IMG/VR virus record: IMGVR_UViG_3300031705_000002 | Span: 30,958-94,957 of that record | Origin: a virus | DNA length: 64,000 nt | Reading direction: 5' to 3' (one strand) | Part shown: positions 45,181 to 54,405 of the stretch, one piece after another | Position numbering within the stretch: the stretch's first letter is position 1 | Layout of the letters: each line of letters begins with the position of its first letter | Made by a program: the position numbers and the translations under genes | Notes under the pieces: model-generated | The model's input: only the letters and a program-made list of their open reading frames with translations | What the model was told of the DNA's origin: nothing | Database searches by the model: none

Positions 45181-47625
45181 GCTACCACCCTTTCTTATCT
45201 TCTCTCTTTCTATAGTCTCTTTAGACTTTAGCTTTTCTCTCTCTAAGTCGCGCTTAGCCTTGTTTTCTTCTCGAGCGTTGTCAACCTTTACCCTGTCTAA
45301 AGATAATTTAGCCAAATCAATACTATCTCTAATTCCGTTGTCATTAACGTCATTATCCACAGCTTTAGCCATGATATTCATCTGAGCTATCTCTAGCTTC
45401 GTACGATTATCTTCAGAATTTCTAGCATCTTCTCTACCTTCTTTCTCTTGCTCTAATTGGAGCTTAGCGTGTTCAAGGTCTAGTTTAGCTTGCTCAGACT
45501 GCTGCTGCATTTGAACTGCCTCTTGCTGCTGTTGCATTTGCATTTGCTGCATCTGTTGTGCTCTTTGTTCTGCTTCGGCCTCAGCTTGTTTAAGACCTTG
45601 TCTAAGATCCGCAAGAGAGGTTGCGTTATATACTTGTGCAACATCTGATAAAGTCATTTTGTCGTTCTGAAGAGCCGCATGCGTAAGCTGCTTGAGCGCT
45701 TCGATTGCCATATTATCTTTAGCGGAGTTAGATACAAATAATCCATACTCTGAATTACTGAAGTCTGTTCCGTTAATCTTAAAGAATATGTTAGCCATAT
45801 CGTCAGTCATATACTGAAGACGTTTAGTCTTCCCTTTATAAACATCCTTAGCTACGTTAAGTAAAGTTTCCATAACTCTAACCTTAGTCTGGTTATGAAC
45901 CTCGAACCATTTCTCTGTAATGTGAGAAGACTGTACAACAGCTCTCTCTACGTTACCTACTAACTCGCTAGTAGATACTGCACCCATACGCTGAGGTGTT
46001 ACCCCTGCAAGATTACCTATCTTCTGTTCTACAAAATCTAGTAACCCTATGTGTTGTTGTATGAAATTACCAGTCTCCATATCAATAACCTTATTCTGGT
46101 TAGATATGTTACCTGCAAGTTTCCCTGCGGACTGTCCTTTCTTACCTTCGTTGAATGAATCAACAAAACCAAACTTCATAGACTGCGCGTAGTACATCCA
46201 CTTCTCTATCTCCCATCCGTCAGGAATAAGTGATAAATCTATTAAAGCTATTTTACCTTGGTTGGCTGCCATAGCTAACTCTAGTCTATACCATAAAGTA
46301 ATGTATAGATAAATCCAAGGGACTAATCTATCCATCAATGATACCGACTGAGTGTTGTTGGCGTTATATATAGTACCTACATAACCAGAACTACATGTAG
46401 ATAAATTATCCATGTGTCTGAATTGCTGCGGGCGTACACGTATGTTTATGTACGTGCTTTCTCCAATTTTAGTTCCTTCCCAGTACTCACTAACCCAAAG
46501 CCATTTAATTGACTCTCCAGCAGAACCGTCTAGTTTGTAAGCTTCAGAAACAACTGCTTCCTGAGGCATCCCTAACTCATCCATGTAAGTTAGATTTCCG
46601 ATCTTACGCATAGATTTCCAAACAACCTTAGTTACCCTGATGTTTCCATCTCTATCGTAGTAATTATTCATAGCATCTCCATTCTCTTCGGAGCTGTCTT
46701 GAATCATTAACTTTTCTGCGGGGTAGTTTAATAGACTCTTACTTTCGATAGAAGAACGGTTTCCGTTCTCTTTTTCTAGGTCGTCTATTTGTTTTGCGGT
46801 AAGGTCCTCATAGAAATTATCTAAAACAGAGTTAACCGACATATAAGTGTCTTCCACTATTACGTCAGCCTTATCTACATAATCTTCGTTGTGAGGTAAA
46901 AGACAATAAAACTCCAAAGGGTTTATTCTCCTTACAGTGGGTTCGTTAGATATTTCTTCTACACAGTAGATCTCCTCTCCTGCGATAAGAGCATCTTCCC
47001 ACCCTTTAGCAAACTTAATCTTTAGAGATTGTTCTCTCTCTAAGTAGTTAAGAAGCTTATTTGCTACGGACTCATTAATATCCTGAAAATCGTAGCTAAA
47101 ATACTTTTGTATGCGCTTAAGTTCTTCAGGGATATTCTCCTGAGCTTCTTGAAACATTTTTTGAGCTTCTTCCTCACTCTCAGGTTTACCAGCACCCTGA
47201 AGCATTTGCTCAGTAGATTGCTTGATTAACCCTTGAAAATAAGAAGTTACTGCTTGCTTTTTTTCGCTTTCTTTAGAAGATATAGCACCTTCATTTATAG
47301 AGCGCACCATAACAGTGAATGCTCTTTTTGCTTCCTCTCCAAATAATAAATTAAATATAGGGGATACAACGTCATAGTATTGTAATGACGCAGGCATCTC
47401 TACAGTATCTCCCAAACCTAAAGGGTCTGTTACATACTCTAAATCTTCTTTATTAAATTTACCATTATACAAGTCATAGTTCCTCTTCTTTTTACTCCGA
47501 GGGCTACGTCTTGTATTATCGTATATACCTATAAGGGAAAGGCCTGATTCAATACAGTCCTCTCCCCATTTGGTAGTTTTTTTTAGAAAGCTTAATTTTT
47601 GTCTAGGAAACTCTTTAAGCGCCAT
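45172..47625 (-). CDS. Portal protein
   Basis: 817 residues. N-terminal part with TRRSPRSKKKRNYDLYNGKF, LQYYDVVSPIFNLLFGEEAK and FTVMVRS, which matches crAss-like portals (YYDxVSPxxNxLxGEExKR) from memory. It has a central wing/stem region (NLTYMDELGMPQE, VGNVERAVVQSSHITEKWFE), then a long Gln/Glu/Lys-rich coiled coil from about residue 660 with DNDVNDNGIRDSIDLAKL. It follows the terminase and decoration genes and precedes the scaffold, the usual packaging-to-head order. It forms the dodecameric DNA channel at one capsid vertex. Confidence 0.85.
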   Translation of the reverse strand: MALKEFPRQKLSFLKKTTKWGEDCIESGLSLIGIYDNTRRSPRSKKKRNYDLYNGKFNKEDLEYVTDPLGLGDTVEMPASLQYYDVVSPIFNLLFGEEAKRAFTVMVRSINEGAISSKESEKKQAVTSYFQGLIKQSTEQMLQGAGKPESEEEAQKMFQEAQENIPEELKRIQKYFSYDFQDINESVANKLLNYLEREQSLKIKFAKGWEDALIAGEEIYCVEEISNEPTVRRINPLEFYCLLPHNEDYVDKADVIVEDTYMSVNSVLDNFYEDLTAKQIDDLEKENGNRSSIESKSLLNYPAEKLMIQDSSEENGDAMNNYYDRDGNIRVTKVVWKSMRKIGNLTYMDELGMPQEAVVSEAYKLDGSAGESIKWLWVSEYWEGTKIGESTYINIRVRPQQFRHMDNLSTCSSGYVGTIYNANNTQSVSLMDRLVPWIYLYITLWYRLELAMAANQGKIALIDLSLIPDGWEIEKWMYYAQSMKFGFVDSFNEGKKGQSAGKLAGNISNQNKVIDMETGNFIQQHIGLLDFVEQKIGNLAGVTPQRMGAVSTSELVGNVERAVVQSSHITEKWFEVHNQTKVRVMETLLNVAKDVYKGKTKRLQYMTDDMANIFFKINGTDFSNSEYGLFVSNSAKDNMAIEALKQLTHAALQNDKMTLSDVAQVYNATSLADLRQGLKQAEAEAEQRAQQMQQMQMQQQQEAVQMQQQSEQAKLDLEHAKLQLEQEKEGREDARNSEDNRTKLEIAQMNIMAKAVDNDVNDNGIRDSIDLAKLSLDRVKVDNAREENKAKRDLEREKLKSKETIEREKIRKGGSKT

Positions 47626-47637
47626 ATGAAAGTTGTA

Positions 47638-48018
47638 TTATGCTACCTCAAGTATCAAATATTCTAAAAGTGGGGTGTTAGCAGATGATTTTACTTTAAT
47701 AGTCGTGTTGTCTGCGCTTGGGTAGAATAAAAATTCTTCTGGCCCTAACATTGCAAACTCTTGACCACCATCATCAAAAAAGATGATGTCATCTACTAGG
47801 TCTAAGTTTTTAGCGTATACATACGCTTTTTCATCAACTGCTCCAGATAAAGCTTCCACAGTTAATTCTAAGAATGCTCCTGCAGCAGTTTTAACCACTG
47901 TTAACCCTTGACGGTTATCCCCGTCTATAGTTAAAGAGTCAGTTACCGTCTTGGATATATTTACAGTATCGAACAAGTCTGTACTTGAGATACTAAAGGT
48001 TGTTTTTAAAGTTGCCAT
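47638..48018 (-). CDS. Decoration/head-fibre-like protein, paralogue 1
   Basis: 126 residues, beta-rich. It shares with the next gene upstream SISSTDLF near the N-terminus, LGPEEFLFYP in the middle and a PLLEYLILE end, so the two arose by tandem duplication. The fold is probably a small beta-sandwich. Location between terminase and portal and high Thr/Val/Asp content suggest a capsid decoration role. Confidence 0.6.
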   Translation of the reverse strand: MATLKTTFSISSTDLFDTVNISKTVTDSLTIDGDNRQGLTVVKTAAGAFLELTVEALSGAVDEKAYVYAKNLDLVDDIIFFDDGGQEFAMLGPEEFLFYPSADNTTIKVKSSANTPLLEYLILEVA

Positions 48019-48035
48019 GTTTTATGTATTAAAGA

Positions 48036-48470
48036 TTATGCTCCTAAAGCTTTTTCCATTAAAATAAATTCCACTACAGGGTTTCCTGTTTTAGGTTCAA
48101 GATCCACCGTCTGCATGTGAGCTATAGGAATAAATAAGAATTCCCCTGGCCCTAGTTGAGCAAAGTAGTCACCTGTAGTACCAATACTACCAACAGCTTC
48201 TCTTAATCTAATCATTAATATCTCTCCTGAGACAGAACTTAGGTTGTGTAAAAATAAGTAAGCCCTATCTAAAGTACCTGCTAAAGGTCTGATAGCTGTT
48301 CCTGTACCTAAAGTTAAGCAGTCTACAGTACCATTACCTGATGTTATTATTCGTCCCATTACCTGGGTGTCTCCCGCAGGAGATAGTACGTCTGTCTCTG
48401 TAAAACTAAGCGCTTGCTTTGCAAACAGGTCAGTACTAGAAAGAGACAAAGTTACGTTTACTTTTGCCAT
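48036..48470 (-). CDS. Decoration/head-fibre-like protein, paralogue 2
   Basis: 144 residues. Matches the downstream paralogue at SLSSTDLF, LGPGEFLFIP and PVVEFILME. It has its own consensus promoter at 48505-48534, about 35 bases upstream of the ATG, implying high expression. That agrees with an abundant capsid-surface protein. Exact role unproven. Confidence 0.6.
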   Translation of the reverse strand: MAKVNVTLSLSSTDLFAKQALSFTETDVLSPAGDTQVMGRIITSGNGTVDCLTLGTGTAIRPLAGTLDRAYLFLHNLSSVSGEILMIRLREAVGSIGTTGDYFAQLGPGEFLFIPIAHMQTVDLEPKTGNPVVEFILMEKALGA

Positions 48471-48504
48471 GTTATTGTTTTTTTTAAATTCGCGAATTAA
48501 AGTA

Positions 48505-48534
48505 CAAAAATATACAATTATTTAGACTACACAA
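48505..48534 (-). promoter_or_regulatory. Promoter upstream of the decoration-portal genes (TTG-N19-TAnnTTTG)
   Basis: Read leftward: TTG (48532-48534), 19 bases, TATTTTTG (48505-48512). Perfect match to the Bacteroidota consensus and spacing, in the 107-base gap between terminase and the decoration gene. Confidence 0.8.
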
Positions 48535-48577
48535 CATCTAACCTAACTACTTAGTAATTAAGTTTAATATTTTATAG

Positions 48578-50713
48578 CTAAAAGGACTTTCTTTTTTTTC
48601 TTTTAAAGATAGTCTTATTCCAGAAATCCTGGTCATGTATAGTAGTTATTTTCTTTTCTTTCTCTACGGTATGCTTCTTAACCTCCTCTAAATGGTACAT
48701 AACCATCATGAATGCCATAACCCTATCAAAGTTATCGTTATCATTATAGGCTATCAATTCCTTTAGAAGTCCTTGGCTCCGTATCTTATGGAGATTCATA
48801 AGACTTTCGTCTTGTCCGTAGTTATCTAATAACCACATCTTTATGAGTTCCTCTCCGTAATTCTTTAAGGGTTTAGACATATGCATACCCTTACCTCTAC
48901 TCACTTTACTGTTCTGAACAATATCCTTTATTATCTCAGGTTGGTCCAGAAGTAAGTGGGTTTCATGCTTGTGTTCTAAGTATTGATACAAACCCTTTCG
49001 CTCGTTCTCGTAGAGACACTTAGCGTTGTAAAACTTTAACAGTCGTCTTACTACCTCGTAGTACTTGTTAGCTGTCTCTGGTCTACCAGTATATTCAGCC
49101 ACAATCCTATTGGTGAGCTTATTTAATACTATTAATGAACCTAAAGAAGCTGTAGTAGCTTCGTCATGATCATAAGGGTCACACCCTGCAACATACATGC
49201 CATAAGGAATTTCCTCTTCTCCGTTCTCGTAAGGCATCTCATGTATAATAACACACCCCTCGATCTCATCGCTTATTCTTAAAGGGTAGTCATATATGGG
49301 GCTCAACTTAGCATCGGGCTTCCATTCTATCTTACCTTCCGTGGTTACAAATAACTTTCCTATGTAATCTAAATTAGCGCTAGCATTCTCTACTTCAAGA
49401 TTAGCTAACGTATCCATAAGATCAGCAGTAGGGAAATGGTTCCCAGTCTTCGTTAGGAAGACTTCTGACGGCTTTAAAGGCCTGTTCTGGAGCTCTGCAT
49501 TCAATGCGCTTCTAGAGTTCTTCCCAGAGCGTAATTTGTCTCTAAATTTATCTAGGTATGCTTTAGCTGGAGCTTCGTCTGTAAATCCATTCTTATCCTT
49601 ATACTGATTCAATCCCATGTACGCGGGAACGAAGTAGGAGATCTTTCCTTTATCTTCCCAAGTATCGTCAAATGATATTAAGTCATATACATCAGGATTG
49701 TAGAACATATCTCTTGCATCTACGGTACCTCCACCTTCCATATCACCACCAGTACCTAAGTACATACAGCTACCGAATTTGTAAGAACCATTCTTCATAC
49801 ACTCCACCGAAGCTTCGTGTGCTGCTTTAAGATTAGAGAACATACCAATCTCCTCCATCACCATTACAGCGGGACGCGTACCATTGGCAGCGAATGCGTT
49901 ATCTCTAAATGTTCTGTGCTTGATCTTGGACCCACTACCTCTAGTTTGCCAAGTACCCCCAAGTTTCTTTTTGTATTCAGCTCTAATCTCTTTACCTGAC
50001 ATCCAAGAGCCTGCGTACTGCTTAGCAAAAGGAGAGGGGTAGAATTTATCTTCTAACTCAACATACCCAGGAAGATTATCTAAACCAAACTTAGTTTTAG
50101 CTAGAATATCTGCAGAGAATTTAGCATCACCTGCAGCAGCTACGATTTCTGTAGATGGTGGTTTTGCTATATATGCTGGGTCGTACTCTTTCATTCCGTC
50201 GAACAAGAACTCATGACCAATAACCCCACCAGCAACCCCATAGGACTTACCAAAACCACGACTACCCATCATCATCATATTCTTAGCCTCATTCTCAAAC
50301 AAAGGCTTACCCATGTTCTTAGAAAAGGTTTTACGCATATACTCACGCGCAGGTACATATATTTTACCGTCCTTATCTACTCCAGCTTCTTCAAACTCTC
50401 TATCACAAGTAAAAGTCTTGTCCTCAGAGAACCCAGAGAAACCCCTAGCCTCAGTCCAGTTATAAAAGAAATCCCACTCCAAGTCACGAAGAAACGGCTT
50501 TCCAGGTTCCTTGGTCTTAGAATGGGCTGACTTATTCAGTAGTATAGTCCAAAAATTAACATAGAAGTATAGGGAACCTGGCATCCAAACACCACCAACC
50601 CAACACCCCTCTATACTCCTCTGCTTCTGTTCTCGCCAAAATAGCAAGTACTGTTCACTAGCAGGGTGGTACTGAGGGATTTCCTCTAAGATAAAATTTA
50701 ATCTATTTATCAT
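48578..50713 (-). CDS. terL: Terminase large subunit
   Basis: 711 residues. ATPase domain with Walker A G150-SRGFGKSY158 and Walker B VMVMEEIG (283-290). The nuclease domain follows with YVAGCDPYDHDEA (first acidic ligand), CLYENERKG and a late acidic FDRVMAFMMVM. The GSRGFGKSY form is that of crAss-like and related terminases. It packages DNA into the prohead through the portal. The start overlaps the preceding gene by four bases. Complete, with no intron or frameshift seen. Confidence 0.95.
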   Translation of the reverse strand: MINRLNFILEEIPQYHPASEQYLLFWREQKQRSIEGCWVGGVWMPGSLYFYVNFWTILLNKSAHSKTKEPGKPFLRDLEWDFFYNWTEARGFSGFSEDKTFTCDREFEEAGVDKDGKIYVPAREYMRKTFSKNMGKPLFENEAKNMMMMGSRGFGKSYGVAGGVIGHEFLFDGMKEYDPAYIAKPPSTEIVAAAGDAKFSADILAKTKFGLDNLPGYVELEDKFYPSPFAKQYAGSWMSGKEIRAEYKKKLGGTWQTRGSGSKIKHRTFRDNAFAANGTRPAVMVMEEIGMFSNLKAAHEASVECMKNGSYKFGSCMYLGTGGDMEGGGTVDARDMFYNPDVYDLISFDDTWEDKGKISYFVPAYMGLNQYKDKNGFTDEAPAKAYLDKFRDKLRSGKNSRSALNAELQNRPLKPSEVFLTKTGNHFPTADLMDTLANLEVENASANLDYIGKLFVTTEGKIEWKPDAKLSPIYDYPLRISDEIEGCVIIHEMPYENGEEEIPYGMYVAGCDPYDHDEATTASLGSLIVLNKLTNRIVAEYTGRPETANKYYEVVRRLLKFYNAKCLYENERKGLYQYLEHKHETHLLLDQPEIIKDIVQNSKVSRGKGMHMSKPLKNYGEELIKMWLLDNYGQDESLMNLHKIRSQGLLKELIAYNDNDNFDRVMAFMMVMYHLEEVKKHTVEKEKKITTIHDQDFWNKTIFKRKKRKSF

Positions 50714-51231
50714 ATAAGTCCAGTCTCCGAGGCAGACTCTACTGCACCACCTTTAGTGGCACCTTCGTCTTTCTCTTTTTCCACCATTCTCAATAGTCTT
50801 TCGTAATCTTCGAACAACTTGATGTTGGTGGAGAGTAATTTTTCAATTGTTGTAGAATCCTCTTCGTAGGTAAGCTCCGCTAAGTAGATAGACTTCTCAT
50901 CCATCTTCTGTTTCCAGACAGACAGTTGTCGTTTAGTAGGAGTGATCAGCATACTTTCGTAATACTGACATGCTGCCTTGACGTCTGCCCATTTAAACTT
51001 AGCGTCCTTAAGGTAATCCTCTGCTATCATCCTCTTCCTATTCCCAAGGGATATATTAGAAAACTTAGAGTCAGGATCCACTAAAAGCGCAATAGCCCAC
51101 ATTATCTGTGAGCTTTTGCTTTTACCTTTACTTTTATCCTTATTCAGAATATCAGCAAAGGGCTGGGGTACCTTCAATTGCGGGTTAGCTCTCCAGAAGT
51201 TAACCTCTACGTCAAACCCGTTTAATATCAT
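50710..51231 (-). CDS. Possible terminase small subunit or packaging-associated protein
   Basis: 173 residues, helical and charged: FADILNKDKSKGKSKSSQIM, YLKDAKFKWADVKAACQYYE, LYKQKM-like helices and an acidic end. Immediately upstream of the large terminase with a four-base overlap, which is the usual place of the small subunit, but no typical helix-turn-helix is evident. The assignment is from position only. Confidence 0.45.
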   Translation of the reverse strand: MILNGFDVEVNFWRANPQLKVPQPFADILNKDKSKGKSKSSQIMWAIALLVDPDSKFSNISLGNRKRMIAEDYLKDAKFKWADVKAACQYYESMLITPTKRQLSVWKQKMDEKSIYLAELTYEEDSTTIEKLLSTNIKLFEDYERLLRMVEKEKDEGATKGGAVESASETGLI

Positions 51232-51509
51232 CCTACTATACCTAGTACGTTATACATATCCATTTGGAAATATTCAACGTCGCCTATCTTAACCATAAAG
51301 CCTTGACCCTTAGGTATAACGGTGTCTCCTACTTTAATCTCCGTCACCTCAGTTCCAACAGCAACAACTAAAGCTTCTCCGCTTTTGTTCTCTTGCTCTT
51401 CCTTGACCATGGATTCAGATTTAATAATTCCAGAGGTTGTCTCAACTTCTGTTGCGGGGATCTCTACTACAATAGTTCTCCCGATTGGTGTGTACTTAAG
51501 TGCTTTCAT
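51228..51509 (-). CDS. GroES-like co-chaperonin
   Basis: 93 residues following the Cpn10 pattern: YTPIGRTIVVEIPATEVETT, SGIIKSES, EEQENKSGEALVVAVGTEV, EIKVGDTVIPKGQGFMVKIG, EYFQMDMYNVLGIV. The mobile loop (ETTSGIIKSES) and the roof/base strands are recognisable. Phage co-chaperonins such as T4 gp31 adapt host GroEL to fold the capsid protein; location just ahead of packaging and head genes fits that role. The partner would be host GroEL. Confidence 0.85.
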   Translation of the reverse strand: MKALKYTPIGRTIVVEIPATEVETTSGIIKSESMVKEEQENKSGEALVVAVGTEVTEIKVGDTVIPKGQGFMVKIGDVEYFQMDMYNVLGIVG

Positions 51510-51518
51510 AATTTTTGT

Positions 51519-51734
51519 TTACATTCCTAATGAGATTGTGTCATCTCTCCTTCTAGCCATTTCTGAGCTATAGTGTTTACTAATATTCTCTCCTTGAGAT
51601 AGTTCATACATCAATACACTGTCCGCCATTGAGTTTCCTGCGATATTGACTTCTGTTACTATCCTTCGTAACTGTTCTGTGTCTGTCCTTAAGTAAACGG
51701 TCTCGCCCAACTTAAACTCCACATTTATTACCAT
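51519..51734 (-). CDS. Small beta-barrel-like protein, unknown
   Basis: 71 residues. VEFKLGETVYLRTDTEQLRR and IVTEVNIAGNSMADSVLMYE suggest a short KOW/SH3-like barrel that handles RNA or protein. Overlaps the zinc-ribbon gene by seven bases. Function not recognised. Confidence 0.5.
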   Translation of the reverse strand: MVINVEFKLGETVYLRTDTEQLRRIVTEVNIAGNSMADSVLMYELSQGENISKHYSSEMARRRDDTISLGM

Positions 51735-51955
51735 TTCTTAATAGGACAGTGTGATTGCATTGACCTAGTCTTTGCGACTAGTGGACATCCACACTTCTTG
51801 CACCTACTCTTTATGTTGAACTCACATCCTGCGCATATATTTGCTCTAGCTTCTGCTATCTTTTCTACATGCTCATTAGGGAATACTACATTCTTCCATC
51901 CGTCAAGGATTTCAGACATCTTCGCTTTCGCTCCCTTCTTCTCTTCTTCCGCCAT
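51728..51955 (-). CDS. Small zinc-ribbon-like Cys protein
   Basis: 75 residues with six Cys (C41, C44, C52, C55, C57, C70) in the pattern CAGCEFNIKSRCKKCGC... HCPIKKW, enough for one or two zinc sites. The N-terminus is charged. A second possible start is Met13, which would reduce the 44-base overlap with the HU-like gene. Phage proteins of this type often bind DNA or RNA polymerase, but that is inference. Confidence 0.6.
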   Translation of the reverse strand: MAEEEKKGAKAKMSEILDGWKNVVFPNEHVEKIAEARANICAGCEFNIKSRCKKCGCPLVAKTRSMQSHCPIKKW

Positions 51956-52139
51956 CTTTATAGTATTTTAAACGATTCTTCTTTACAGTAAATAACCCCA
52001 AATGTTTTAATCTCACAGATTTGAAATCTCCATCCTCTATAACATTCTTTATAAAGCTGAATTGAGACTTAACTATCTGCTCAACTTCAAATACGGTGAG
52101 TTTATATTTCTTTGCAAGTTCTTTTACTATTTTGTCCAT
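51912..52139 (-). CDS. HU/IHF-like DNA-binding protein, short
   Basis: 75 residues. IVKELAKKYKLTVFEVEQIV, SQFSFIKNVIEDGDF, KSVRLKHLGLFTVKKNRLKY give the helix-helix-beta layout of the N-terminal HU/IHF domain, with 'LGxFTVKxxR' at the strand turn. It lacks the long DNA-wrapping arm of full HU, so it may only dimerise. crAss-like phages encode IHF-like subunits, as I recall. Confidence 0.6.
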   Translation of the reverse strand: MDKIVKELAKKYKLTVFEVEQIVKSQFSFIKNVIEDGDFKSVRLKHLGLFTVKKNRLKYYKDGGRREEGSESEDV

Positions 52140-52474
52140 GACAATTTATAGGTGACCTCTACATCTTCTTCCCTCAAGTGGGTTAGTATAGAAGGATTAA
52201 TAAGTCTACCTTGAATTATCTTCTTCTTACGAAGGGACGTGATGTGATTATTAAACGAAGCTTCTGAGATACCTACAGACTTACGTACCATCTTTCTCAC
52301 CTTAGTGGAGAACAGTAGAGTCTCTATATCTTCTCGATCCTTATTAGGATACCAAACCATTAAGAATGCAGCTAATACTTCCACTTCCTTATCCTTCAGC
52401 TTTAACACTGGGTTAAGTACGGTGAGGTATCCGCTAAGAAATCCTCTCAGGGTTGATTGTATAGGTATTATCAT
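52127..52474 (-). CDS. Winged-helix-like phage protein
   Basis: 115 residues. VLAAFLMVWYPNKDREDIET, then KMVRKSVGISEASFNNHITS and LRKKKIIQGRLINPSILTHL resemble a winged helix (helix-turn-helix plus a wing). Similar small proteins near terminase genes of Bacteroidetes phages are thought to regulate or recognise DNA. Overlaps both neighbours by four and thirteen bases. Confidence 0.55.
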   Translation of the reverse strand: MIIPIQSTLRGFLSGYLTVLNPVLKLKDKEVEVLAAFLMVWYPNKDREDIETLLFSTKVRKMVRKSVGISEASFNNHITSLRKKKIIQGRLINPSILTHLREEDVEVTYKLSWTK

Positions 52475-52776
52475 AGTTTCTCTCCTAAATACGCTGCGGG
52501 AGGTAACGAGTTTAAGTCTATTTCTGGGAAGGTTGACTCAGCAAACTTTATATCTATGTTCGCTATAGCTTCTTTAGCATGTCTAGCTACATAGTAGGCT
52601 GCTGCCCTATCCTCAGAGTTTGACTCTGTACCTATCTTAGCCTGAGCGATAGCATTCATCTCTAAGGCCTTATTGATAAGCATCTTGTTTGTGAACTTCC
52701 GTATACACGCGTCGCACAACTTACCCTCTTCGGGTAGGTCGAACATCTTTCTTAAGTCTCTTTCATATTCACTCAT
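52471..52776 (-). CDS. Small conserved helical protein, unknown
   Basis: 101 residues, mostly helical (INKALEMNAIAQAKIGTESN, RAAAYYVARHAKEAIANIDI), with one Cys pair (LCDAC) near residue 22. No signal or membrane segment. It lies between the nuclease and winged-helix genes in the leftward operon. Not recognised. Confidence 0.5.
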   Translation of the reverse strand: MSEYERDLRKMFDLPEEGKLCDACIRKFTNKMLINKALEMNAIAQAKIGTESNSEDRAAAYYVARHAKEAIANIDIKFAESTFPEIDLNSLPPAAYLGEKL

Positions 52777-52794
52777 ACTGCAAATATAATAAAA

Positions 52795-53532
52795 TTAATT
52801 ATAACTTAGCATTTCTTTTACTAAATTTCTATAATCTTCGCAGGGTACAAGTTCATATGAGTCATTCTTCTCATTAAACCATACTATATAGGTTGAATGA
52901 AACTTAAGATTGGTTACGTATTCTATTATGTATCTGTATGTGGATAATTGTAGGGAGTATGTAGACATTTCACATTCATCTAAGTGAGAACATGGTCCTA
53001 GCATCTTATTCTTGAATCTACTCTTCTTATTAAGTGCTTTGTTTGTCTTCCAGTCAAATATTACTAGGGAGTCTAGTTTGGTGGAGTAGTATAGTTGATC
53101 AACCATACCACATAGCCCAAGCTCAGGGGATCCAACAACCAATTCTGATATGATTGGTATAAGTGTATCCTTTGTGTCTTCGTAGAACTTTAAAAAATGG
53201 GACTCGATCTTGTCATAAGCCTTAGTATCTATAGGCTCATATATAACATTATCGATTATCTTATTGTTGATGTAATTTTCAGCAAAGTTATGCAACTTGC
53301 TTCCTTTATTAGTCGCGTACAACGCGATCGACTCCCACTTAGCTAATATCTCTTCCTGTGATACCCCTTCCTTCTGTGCGGTCTTATACGACCAGAACTC
53401 CTTCTCAAAGGGTTTCTTAAACTTACCTATAAAGGTAGTTACAGAGGTTAGGCTTTCACCATTCAATTTATAAGTGTGGTCACTGTCTTTAAAAACAATG
53501 TTGTTAAACTTGTTTAGCTCTTGAAATATCAT
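52795..53532 (-). CDS. PD-(D/E)XK nuclease (RecB/Cas4-like)
   Basis: 245 residues. Pattern of the RecB-like nuclease family: GSKLHNFAE (H81, E85), ISELVVG with E130, GLCGMVDQL with D145, IFDWKTNK with D160 and K162, then a YSLQLSTYRYIIE stretch as the QxxxY motif. Single-stranded DNA exonuclease or recombination role is likely. It lies beside the PhoH gene in the first genes of the leftward operon, apart from the polymerase-helicase group on the other strand. Confidence 0.85.
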   Translation of the reverse strand: MIFQELNKFNNIVFKDSDHTYKLNGESLTSVTTFIGKFKKPFEKEFWSYKTAQKEGVSQEEILAKWESIALYATNKGSKLHNFAENYINNKIIDNVIYEPIDTKAYDKIESHFLKFYEDTKDTLIPIISELVVGSPELGLCGMVDQLYYSTKLDSLVIFDWKTNKALNKKSRFKNKMLGPCSHLDECEMSTYSLQLSTYRYIIEYVTNLKFHSTYIVWFNEKNDSYELVPCEDYRNLVKEMLSYN

Positions 53533-53562
53533 GCGGTAGTTTTTGGTAAACTGGGTACTCTA

Positions 53563-54219
53563 TCAATATCCTGTAAGTCTCTTAAGGACATCATCGATAG
53601 CTTCATGTCTGTGGTTATCCTCTAGGATTACCTTATGTACAAAGTTACTGTCTTTTATCTTAGATACCTCATGTATAGCGGAGTAATTTGGATCCTTTAG
53701 GTCAATCTGCTGATTATCTCCGCAGAATATCATTATAGAGTTCTTTCCTAACCTACCTAAGGCCATTCTGAACTGAGCTCTAGTTAGATTCTGGAATTCA
53801 TCTATGATCACCACTGCATTCTCAAAGGTTCTTCCACGGAAGTGCCCTAGGGATACAAGTTCAATCTCCTCCTCGTCCACCATCTTCTGGATCTTGTCAG
53901 GCTTATTATATACCTTACGCATATTAGACATAATAGGTACAAGCCAAGGCTCCATCTTTTCCTTCTCATCTCCTGGAAGGAATCCATTGTCTTCAGTGGC
54001 TACTGTAGGGCGTGTAATAATAACCTTATTATATTCCCTCTTAAAGAACATATCTAAAGCCACCTGCACTGCTAGTAATGTTTTACCACTACCTGCTTGT
54101 CCTACTATAAAATTGAAGGGGTGTCTAATTATATTAGCTTTAGCTAGCTTCTGTTCTTCTGATAAGGTGATGTTGAACTTAACATTCCCCTTAGGTGGTT
54201 TCTTTTCTCGGTTCTCCAT
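53563..54219 (-). CDS. phoH: PhoH-like ATPase
   Basis: 218 residues, close to normal PhoH length. Walker A GQAGSGKT (40-47), the RPTVA segment, 'NGFLPGDEKEKMEPWL' signature, VVIIDEFQNL (Walker B) and GDNQQID. PhoH proteins are RNA-helicase-like ATPases found widely in marine phages; function in infection is unsettled. Preceded by the small 54-residue gene at the start of the leftward operon. Confidence 0.9.
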   Translation of the reverse strand: MENREKKPPKGNVKFNITLSEEQKLAKANIIRHPFNFIVGQAGSGKTLLAVQVALDMFFKREYNKVIITRPTVATEDNGFLPGDEKEKMEPWLVPIMSNMRKVYNKPDKIQKMVDEEEIELVSLGHFRGRTFENAVVIIDEFQNLTRAQFRMALGRLGKNSIMIFCGDNQQIDLKDPNYSAIHEVSKIKDSNFVHKVILEDNHRHEAIDDVLKRLTGY

Positions 54220-54240
54220 ATACCAAAGATAGTTAATTAT

Positions 54241-54405
54241 TTAACTTCCGCAATTCTCACAGTCTGGATTATCAATACTACATGCTTGAGGTTGTTCTTT
54301 CTCTTCCAATTCATCAAGCCATCCAGAGAACGTATCTTCAGCTATGGTCTTGGCTACTTTATCACTTTCTTTTTCAGTCATTAGGTACTCTATGTTTTTG
54401 TTCAT
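54241..54405 (-). CDS. Small Cys-tailed protein, first leftward gene
   Basis: 54 residues (MNKNIEYLMTEKES, then SGWLDELEEKEQPQAC and DNPDCENCGS). Helical, acidic, with a C-terminal CxxxxxxCxxC cluster that could bind a metal. It is the first gene after the leader of the main leftward promoter. Too short to be certain; supported by position and by a clean ATG to TAA frame. Confidence 0.5.
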   Translation of the reverse strand: MNKNIEYLMTEKESDKVAKTIAEDTFSGWLDELEEKEQPQACSIDNPDCENCGS

